DNA from: Chara braunii | Taxonomy: Eukaryota > Streptophyta > Charophyceae > Charales > Characeae | Length of the DNA stretch: 25,256 bases | Assembly (NCBI GenBank): GCA_003427395.1 | Contig: BFEA01000109.1 | Location: 1,346,765-1,372,020, forward strand | Direction: 5' to 3' | Shown: piece after piece, positions 19,508 through 25,256 of the stretch | How positions within the stretch are numbered: position 1 is the stretch's first letter | How the letters are laid out: each line of letters starts with the position of its first letter | Program-made: the position numbers and the translations under genes | Notes under the pieces: model-generated | What the model was told of the DNA's origin: nothing | Database searches by the model: none | Seen by the model: only the letters and a program-made list of their open reading frames with translations

Positions 19508-19664
19508 AAGAAGAAGGAAGAAAGGAGGAGAGGGAAGAAAGGAGGAGGGATGTAGAAAAAACACAGAACTTGGCGTAAAAAATATGTCTATAGTACCCAG
19601 ACGCGACAAAGTAGCCACATAAAATTAACATGTCCAGCTATGGCTATTGAATATCGGCGTGCGA

Positions 19665-19710
19665 CCCTACATGTTTCGGTCGGTCGCCGCACCAGCTTCT
19701 TCAAGGGTCT
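19665..19710 (-). other. Short conserved-looking 3' motif of the Penelope-like element
   Basis: The minus strand reads TTGAAGAAGCTGG, then a short GC-rich stretch, then GACCGAAACATG. GAAGAAG...CCGAAAC motifs of this kind recur near the 3' ends of many Penelope-like copies, as I recall. Here it lies between the RT frame and the terminal repeat. Its function is unknown. Confidence 0.35.
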
Positions 19711-20169
19711 TAATATCGCTTGATCAACTATGTGCGATCTAAGTAGCCTATATACTAAAAGTATCCTACTAAGTTTACCATGCATTCGCCCCGCGTTCGG
19801 GCTTCCTTCCATATCAACCTAAAAAAAAGGGACCCTTACCCTCCAAGCAACCTGGGCCTAACCACGACCCCGACATTAACACGTCGTTACTGAAAAGACA
19901 CTTTTCGAACCCTAAGAATTTCAGGCCGAGGCAAGTTGGCTACTCATGACGTGTCCGGTATCCTATACCCGCAGATGCACACAGATTCCCGAGGAACAAT
20001 TTAAAACCAAATCCATCCACAAAGTTCTCCATAATATTCCAGCCCAGTCGAGGCTGCCACCACTATTACAGGCCCACTAAAAAAAATGAAAAAACGCTAA
20101 ACAAAAACAAAACCAAAGCAGAAAAGGAAAAATACAGAACTCCAAAAACAAAAAATACCAGACAAAAAT

Positions 20170-22004
20170 AACAGTGTATGCGTTTACCATCTCGTGAAAG
20201 CGTCTACCCATGCACCCCATATTCTCCCCATTCTTTTTGAAAAACTTTATCAGGGCTTTATCAAACAGTTCATCGTGAAAACCTCTTTTCCTCGGCTCAA
20301 TATTCAGAGTGAGTAGGAAGGCACCTTCCAGCCTCTCGGTTGTGGTCATTGCCCTAGCCCGATGGAGAAATGAAGTAATCACAACCATTTTCTACTGCCC
20401 AGAGGAGAATGAAACGTAGTCCTGCAAACTTTGGAACAAGTTCGAGCCACCAAGAACTAACCGCTTGTTCTTATGCGTCGTTGCACACATAATCTTCCCG
20501 TCTTCTGGGGCTATCATCACCACACAACTAACAAAATCCCACCAGTTGCCCTGACTGGTTCTCTCTAGGGTCAAATTATCATCGTAGGCCCCCTCAAACT
20601 CCTTAATCAGTGGTATGGCCTTCTCCTTGGATATTCCATCACCCTTTTTTAACTTCACAAACACCGAAACATCGTCAATCATCTTGACCCCATGTACCAG
20701 TGATCGATCAACCCCTCGCGACATGAGGAATGCAAACTCATTATATACACAAAGCAGGTACGCGAGGGCAGGGCTTGATGCCTTGCCCATCGGAATGCCC
20801 ACCGTATGCCTCATGAGTACGTTTGAAGCCTTAATATAAGTACGATCCAAATCGACGCTAATAAAGTTGATCAAGGACTCAAAAGTACATTCCAGCCATC
20901 CGTCTTGCAGTCTGCCTAACCTCAACTTAGCCCCCTTTCCCCTCTTTTTCACCATCAAACTCACGACACCTTCCTTTATCAAAAAATCACATATCTAGCG
21001 CAAAGCATTCATCACCAAAGAATGAGGCAAATTGCAAAACATCTTTTAAGCATCGTATCTTGCACGCAGAACCCTTTCCTGTTCCTTAATGCGTTGACTC
21101 ATTTTGTGCACCTCCTTAGTTAGATCCATCGCACTCCTCAGATTGAAGTCTGTACGCTCCGGCAGACTCGATACCATATGATTCACCAAACTCGACATCC
21201 GTGAATTGACTATCACTGTGTGCTCGGGGTGCGATGGGCAGATCGGGCGCCATTTAGTTATGTCCTTGTGTGCTTAGGATCCTTTCTCATTCCATCTTCC
21301 CAGGCTCTGATACCCTCTACCCTTATACGTCTCCCTCATCCTTTGTATCACCATTTGTTCGTCATCATTCACACGGGAGAACTTAGGGTTACTTACAAAC
21401 ATATTTTTCATACGATCGGCATACACCATCGGACAACATATTAAAGTATCCCTCGGGTTGTGGTCTATCGGACAACACACCAGCCCTTGAAACTTCTTCT
21501 GCCAGTACTTAGCTTCATCTTCTGGTATACCGCAACTATTTCCTCCGTCCTTCAGCAAACAATTGTGCACACCTTCCATAATGCTACTATTCCAACCTAG
21601 CACCGACAACTGTGTCATTTTGAAAGATCGTTGTATTTGTCCTCGGAGATCCTCGGCTGTTGAAGTATGGTTTGGTCGAAGCCATGAAGGATATTCTTGG
21701 AATTCCACAACCAACTTGGTACATCTTCTAACTGACTCATCCTTCCACAAATATGGTCATCCCTCCTTGGTAAACCTTCGCCTACTTCTTCACAACTCCA
21801 GAATAACTCGTCTTTACGAGCTGCATCCCTGAAATTGTGCAGAAAATCGTCCATCGTCAAGTTTTTGGCCCATACCACCCTCGTTCGTCTCATTAATATG
21901 TTTTTCCATGCAACTGATATCCCCATCTGATTGACCAGCTTTACACATAACTGGCGCACAGATACCTTACTAACTCTATCATCATACTTGATTTTCACCA
22001 CCAC
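20170..22004 (-). pseudogene. Penelope-like reverse transcriptase domain
   Basis: The fingers contain CCPIDHNPRDTLICCPMVY and, past a TAA at 21274, DITKWRPICPSHPEHTVIVN. Motif A is RYDA followed by a TAA (21046) and KMFCNLPHS, with catalytic Asp at 21052-21054 kept. Motif B is GIPMGKASSPALAYLL. Motif C is MIDD (20682-20671), with both Asp kept. After a TAG at 20392 comes the thumb-like VITSFLHRARAM and GFHDELFDKALIKF. The frame changes near 21765, and further stops lie at 21274, 21046, about 21002 and 20392. All three catalytic Asp survive although the frame is broken. The RT is related to telomerase RT at family level. The C-terminal end of the coding region is uncertain; the sequence after about 20170 is low-complexity. 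Confidence 0.85.
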
Positions 22005-22485
22005 CTGTTAACGCACATTGACCTGGAATCTTTTCCGCACCACGCTTGATATAATCAATCTAAGTTGTGATCTGGTTCTCTTCTCCGAAAATCCCCTAAT
22101 AGCTCCAAATGCATACACCAAGTAATAGAAACTCCGATTATTCAGCTTCAGGCGGATAGCTAAGGAGCTCATCCAATAGTATCTTCAACTTTTCCGATCG
22201 GGAGCAGAATCCCGAAACAGTTTCGAAAACCACACTCACTCTCTCCTAGAACCATGCTTTAGCATCACGAAGATTCGCCCTACCAAATTTCGAGGCCGCA
22301 ACCGACCCACCGTAGCATCGCTTAATTACCTTTCATCCTCCTACCTAAATATCGCCACCTTTCCAGCTGACCTCAACACTCCTAACCTTCAGCGCCCGAC
22401 AAGAATCAAGTATATTTTTTAGGCTAACCGAGACATGTCCCTTCGAGGATCGAAATTTCAAATGCGTCCTAACGTGCTTACGATT

Positions 22486-22692
22486 CTAAACCGACTTTTG
22501 TGCTTTCCTCTTCATCCTGTTTCGTTCCCTCTTTCCTAGTCTCTTTTTTCCAGGTTTTTGGATCCTACACTTCGAGTTTAAAGATGCATCGCTAAATGTT
22601 ATTAAATTTTTCTCGATATCCAAAAGATCGGTTTCCTCACACTTACAGAGAGGTAACGGCACATAGCCTTCCACTCCCACCCGTCTCAACCA
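22486..22692 (-). pseudogene. CxC linker between GIY-YIG and RT
   Basis: Directly after a TAG at 22693 the frame continues WLRRVGVEGYVPLPLCKC, with Cys-x-Cys at 22647-22639. A Lys/Arg-rich stretch (KKRLGKRERNRMKRKAQ) follows, ending in a TAG at 22486. A short CxC-bearing domain between nuclease and RT is the named hallmark of the permuted Penelope-like clade. The basic tail may bind nucleic acid. Sequence continues in the same frame to about 22080 with more stops and no motif that I recognise. Confidence 0.75.
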
Positions 22693-22962
22693 CTAGTAAA
22701 GCCTATGATTCCTGGTCTGTCTCCCTCCCCTCTTATTCCCTTCGGCTCTACTGACGTGCTCCAACCATCGTACATCCAAGTTCCTTGTCGTAGAACCTAC
22801 ATAAAAATTCTTACACAATGGTGAGATCAACACATAAACTAACGGTCCTTCCATACTCAACAGATTGTCAGCCTTCCCAACCACATCGGTTAAATAACCC
22901 CGAAACTTCTGCGCCCAAGGAATCGAGCCCCCAATAATCAAAGAAATCACAACCGTCTGCAA
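22693..22962 (-). pseudogene. GIY-YIG endonuclease domain of the Penelope-like element
   Basis: The core motif is spelled VYVLI (GIY equivalent), then FYVGST (YIG equivalent), then a conserved Arg/His helix, RNLDVRWLEHV, within about 30 residues. GIY sits near 22839-22831 and YIG about 12 residues on. This spacing and order match GIY-YIG nucleases. No CCHH zinc ligands of the animal Penelope type are visible, which agrees with the Chlamys group. The domain runs past the TAG at 22693 into the CxC linker. It would nick target DNA to prime reverse transcription. Confidence 0.85.
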
Positions 22963-23055
22963 GAATCGTGTGAGTGGGGAATCACGTAAATTATTACGTC
23001 TATCGTGTTTTACCTGCGTAGCAGCTTTCCACAGCGTTGCATCAGGGTATCATCA

Positions 23056-23592
23056 TTAGCATCCCGAGTCATGAACCTTTGCAACGTCGTCACTCTGCTC
23101 CTCGTCCATTCCTTGGTTATCCTGGCCATGTACACCACAGCCTCCAGCCTTAGCAAAGCTGCCAAAGGCATTCGTAACCCTCCTATCGATGATTTCCTCA
23201 ACGGTAACGTCCACCTTTTTATAGGACATCCCCATCTGCTCACATATCTCTGTTAGTTGTGCCTTATTCTTCTTCCCAAGCTCCTTCTTTTGCTCCTTGA
23301 TGAACTGGAACCGGTCATTCACCTCCTTAGCAGTCATCGAGACTCTCCCTGGCATGGCCTCCTGCTTCCCTTTAGTGACACTACCAACCGCTGCTTGCTC
23401 CATCCTAGTCCTCAAATTATTGGTTGGTGTTGCAGTAGTTTTTCCTGTTGTCATCAGTCGTTCAGCCTTCTCCTTTATTTTTATGGCATCGGCTTGTGCT
23501 TGTGCCTTCATCTTCTCTAACACATCCACTTCCTGCAGTGTTGCTTGATACTTGACCCTCAATTCCTCTAGTTCCATGGTTGATTGATGCAT
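23056..23592 (-). pseudogene. Coiled coil plus SAP-like segment upstream of GIY-YIG
   Basis: 178 codons. The first ~70 form a strong coiled coil (ELRVKYQATLQEVDVLEKMK). A Thr/Asn-rich linker follows, then a Lys-rich helix and KAQLTEICEQMGMSYKKVDV, which resembles the two-helix SAP DNA-binding fold. An acidic tail (NQGMDEEQSDDVAKV) follows. Three successive stops (TAA TGA TGA, 23058-23050) separate it from the nuclease frame; another frame (ending 23010) is open across this gap, so a frameshift is possible. It is in the same frame as the upstream coiled coil and the downstream nuclease. Function unknown; nucleic-acid binding or assembly is inferred. Confidence 0.6.
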
Positions 23593-23835
23593 CGGATCCT
23601 GTGATCCCGTAGCCGTGTGTGACCTTGTATGCAGCTATCCTCCATCAGTCGCCGCCACACCCTGTACAGCCACCTGTCCTCTCTTGTTATCTGGTCGTAG
23701 AGCCTCGTTCCTCCAAACTCATGTTTCTTCACAAGCTTGCTCGTTCTTCTTTCTCAATTTGGCATTCTTAAGTGAGAGCTGCTCCAATCTTCTTCCCAAC
23801 CCAATACATCTTGTTTCAGCTTCCTGTCGTAATTC

Positions 23836-24201
23836 CTACATCTCGAGTCGTATCCTAGTGATTTCACTGTGTGCCTCTTCAGTAAACTCATTCATTCGGA
23901 CTGACCCCCTTGGTTGCACATGCGTGGCGACCGACGTCCTAAACAATTCCCCTTCCTTTCTCCTCGCCTCATCATCTTGTATTCTTAATACCTCAAGTTC
24001 CGACTCTCCTTGTATGGTCGCATTGCTAGTGCTGGCTGCGGCAGCTTGTTGTTCCTCCACCTTCTTTTTCAACTTCTTCAGCTCCTCATTCTCGTCTTTC
24101 TTATTCTTTCCGAAGTACACCTCGTACATGTCTCCAAAAGTTTTTTGCATATGCTTCCCTATGATGGCCTCGAGCTCCTCACGCTCCTTATCCCGCTTCA
24201 T
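23836..24201 (-). pseudogene. Coiled-coil segment of the Penelope-like element's upstream region
   Basis: Highly charged and helical: KREREELEA-like start, then KNKKDENEELKKLKKKVEEQ, a short Ala/Ser linker and another charged helix ending at a TAG at 23836. Past the stop the same frame continues as helix (RRLEQLSLKNAKLRKKNEQA) to further stops near 23730 and 23640, and then joins the next segment. This is consistent with a multimerising ORF1-like protein or an N-terminal extension. Confidence 0.6.
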
Positions 24202-24292
24202 CTTGCTCTCTTCTTCCTCATTCTACTTCTTCACATTTTCCTACTTCTCTTGCAGCTCTCTATCTCTTGCGTCGAGCCTGCCCAGAATTGAC

Positions 24293-24535
24293 TCAATGTG
24301 TGATTCTATCACTCATCCTTAGATAATAGTTATTCCTACGCGCTTGACCGTAAACAACCGGTTGCACCTGCACGTTGGAATTTGGAGGAGCTGGAAGCGT
24401 CAACAGTGGTTGATGCGTTGTTCCTGATGCTGCATTTGCATAGGTATTGCCGCCTCCATGCGTCCTATTCGGACATTCCCTCCAAATGTGTCCCGCCAAT
24501 CCACGCGCGTAACAAGTTGGCACAAAACCCAACAT
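24293..24535 (-). pseudogene. Gag-like zinc knuckle with a lost cysteine
   Basis: The start reads MLGFVPTCYARGLAGHIWRECPN. It fits a CCHC knuckle, C-x2-C-x4-H-x4-C, except that the second Cys is Arg (TGC to CGC would explain it). A Gln/Asn/Pro-rich linker follows to a stop at 24293. A good splice-acceptor-like sequence (TTTCGGTTAG) immediately precedes the Met, so this may be an internal exon. It is in a different frame from the coiled coil below it. Confidence 0.55.
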
Positions 24536-24731
24536 CCTAACCGAAACAGAAATTCAGAAATGGAAGTCCAAGGGATAGGGAAGAAGAAGGGAATGGGGGA
24601 AGAAAGAGAAGAGAGAATAAAAAGAAATAAGAGCGATAGAAGACAATAACTGAGAGCGTGGTATAGGCGATGGAACCATGTAGCCACTTTGAACGTAGTT
24701 CTATTTCTACGTAGGTTACTACGTAAGATAA

Positions 24732-24815
24732 TGAGGTATAGTCCTCAATCATTGAATCCACCCAAGTCAATCATCATCAACCAAGAATAGAAAAAAAAAA
24801 AGTGGAGGAAGGAAA
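24732..24815 (-). repeat. 5' copy of the 84-bp direct repeat flanking the Penelope-like element
   Basis: Partner of 19424-19507, same orientation, about seven mismatches. Both start with a pyrimidine tract on the minus strand and then share GGTTGATNATGACT and GGACTATACCTCA. Both diverge sharply after that. This is compatible with a pseudo-LTR. Confidence 0.8.
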
Positions 24816-24821
24816 GAAAGG

Positions 24822-25176
24822 ATGCAGCGGGCCTTCATCTGCCCTGGCCCACAGCCATGGCTTATTTGGCTATTTGCCAGTTCGGCCTGTGGGACCAGGC
24901 CGTGGCCTGACCCCACAGGCCGTGTGGTTATTCAGTCCAGTCCAGTCCTGCCTGGTACCACTGTCGGTACCAGGCCAGTCCAGTCAGTCAGTCCGCTGGG
25001 GGTATACCCCAGCTATAGTCTGTTTTTGATTCTTTCTTCATTTACACATATTGGAGTACGTGCGTGTTGAGTCTGCGTTGGAGCTGCGCTGTCCCTTCCA
25101 GCTCCATCTCCATCTCCCCCATCCTCATCCCTTCGTCTTGATCCTGACGGACCGCCATCTCGGCGGGTCCGTCACA
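24822..25176 (+). mobile_element. LTR (3' portion certain) of a plus-strand LTR retrotransposon
   Basis: The sequence ends in CA at 25175-25176, right before a tRNA-Met-type primer binding site, so it is an LTR that opens an element running off the right edge. The left edge is uncertain: TG at about 24825 is possible because the Penelope-like repeat ends just before. It contains an unusual set of hairpins: CGGCCTGTGGG/CCCACAGGCCG (24883-24922), GCCTGGTACC/GGTACCAGGC (24950-24975), CTGGGG/CCCCAG (about 24996-25012) and a GC-rich stem at 25146-25173. CAGTC repeats lie between them. Confidence 0.65.
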
Positions 25177-25177
25177 C

Positions 25178-25193
25178 TAGTATCAGAGCAGGC
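25178..25193 (+). promoter_or_regulatory. Primer binding site of the plus-strand LTR retrotransposon
   Basis: TAGTATCAGAGCAGGC matches the plant tRNA-iMet-type site TGGTATCAGAGC except for one G to A. Together with the LTR end just before it, this marks the start of the internal region. Positions 25194-25256 are C/T-rich leader with no gene before the window ends. Confidence 0.75.
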
Positions 25194-25256
25194 TTTCCTC
25201 CCTGCTCCTCTCCCCCACCCACCCCACCTATCAGTTGCCACGCGGCTTGAGCAAAA

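Larger units (their letters stand above)
19424..24815 (-). mobile_element. Penelope-like retroelement with permuted domains (N-terminal GIY-YIG), decayed
   Basis: Reading the minus strand: direct repeat copy (24815-24732), CCHC-like knuckle (24535-24293), coiled coil (24201-23836), second coiled coil and SAP-like segment (23592-23056), GIY-YIG nuclease (22962-22693), CxC linker (22689-22486), reverse transcriptase (22004 to about 20170), 3' region, direct repeat copy (19507-19424). From 24201 to about 20170 nearly all pieces lie in one frame, broken by about 15 stops and at least one frameshift (RT fingers, near 21765). Canonical animal Penelope elements carry GIY-YIG at the C-terminus. The order here, with a CxC motif between nuclease and RT, is that described for the Chlamys and Naiad groups. 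Insertion would use the nuclease to nick the target and RT to copy RNA in place. This copy is not functional. Confidence 0.85.

Noticed and set aside
23615-24322. 235-codon plus frame rich in Ser, Leu and Phe
   Set aside because: It is the antisense shadow of the Lys/Glu-rich coiled coil on the minus strand.

Overview
This is a transposon-dominated stretch of a eukaryotic nuclear genome. It has long microsatellites, homopolymer runs and single assembly Ns, possible splice sites, and retroelement, hAT and Myb/SANT-like remnants. I see no operons and no intact conserved host gene. The mix (a permuted GIY-YIG/CxC/reverse transcriptase Penelope-like element, a Myb/SANT-like regulator, a Ty3/gypsy element with a tRNA-Met-type primer site) fits a green-lineage genome. 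My best guess is a streptophyte alga such as Chara; this is inference, not proof.

Layout: 1-297 is a fold-back repeat; 301-1220 is mostly microsatellites and short tandem repeats; 1355-1949 (-) is an unrecognised coding exon. Positions 2104-6787 are three tandem copies of a ~625-637 bp repeat. Copies 2 and 3 are each split by a non-autonomous DNA transposon with matching terminal inverted repeats and a perfect 8-bp target duplication (3138-3905 and 4468-6477), i.e. two hAT-type insertions. Positions 6849-9445 (-) hold two decayed reading frames, the larger a Myb/SANT-like protein. A compact region with three CACGTG boxes separates it from a plus-strand PHD-finger exon pair (9595-9937). The PHD frame runs into the truncated 3' end of a Ty3/gypsy element on the minus strand (about 14175 to 9885). 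That element shows gag, zinc knuckle, protease, RT and RNase H but no integrase; it has many stops and a YMDN active site.

Positions 14180-17500 are non-coding DNA with a (CT)n tract and a diverged direct repeat pair. Positions 17949-19020 are an eight-copy satellite whose units alternate a conserved ~85 bp part with a variable G/C-rich core. A tRNA-derived SINE-like sequence lies at about 19065-19270 (-).

From 24815 down to 19424 on the minus strand lies the most interesting item: a Penelope-like retroelement with an N-terminal GIY-YIG nuclease, a CxC linker and a C-terminal RT (the permuted Chlamys/Naiad-type order). It is preceded by a gag-like knuckle, a coiled coil and a SAP-like segment, and bracketed by an 84-bp direct repeat that may be a pseudo-LTR. 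The window ends inside another LTR retrotransposon on the plus strand, with a hairpin-rich LTR and a tRNA-Met-type primer binding site at 25178-25193.
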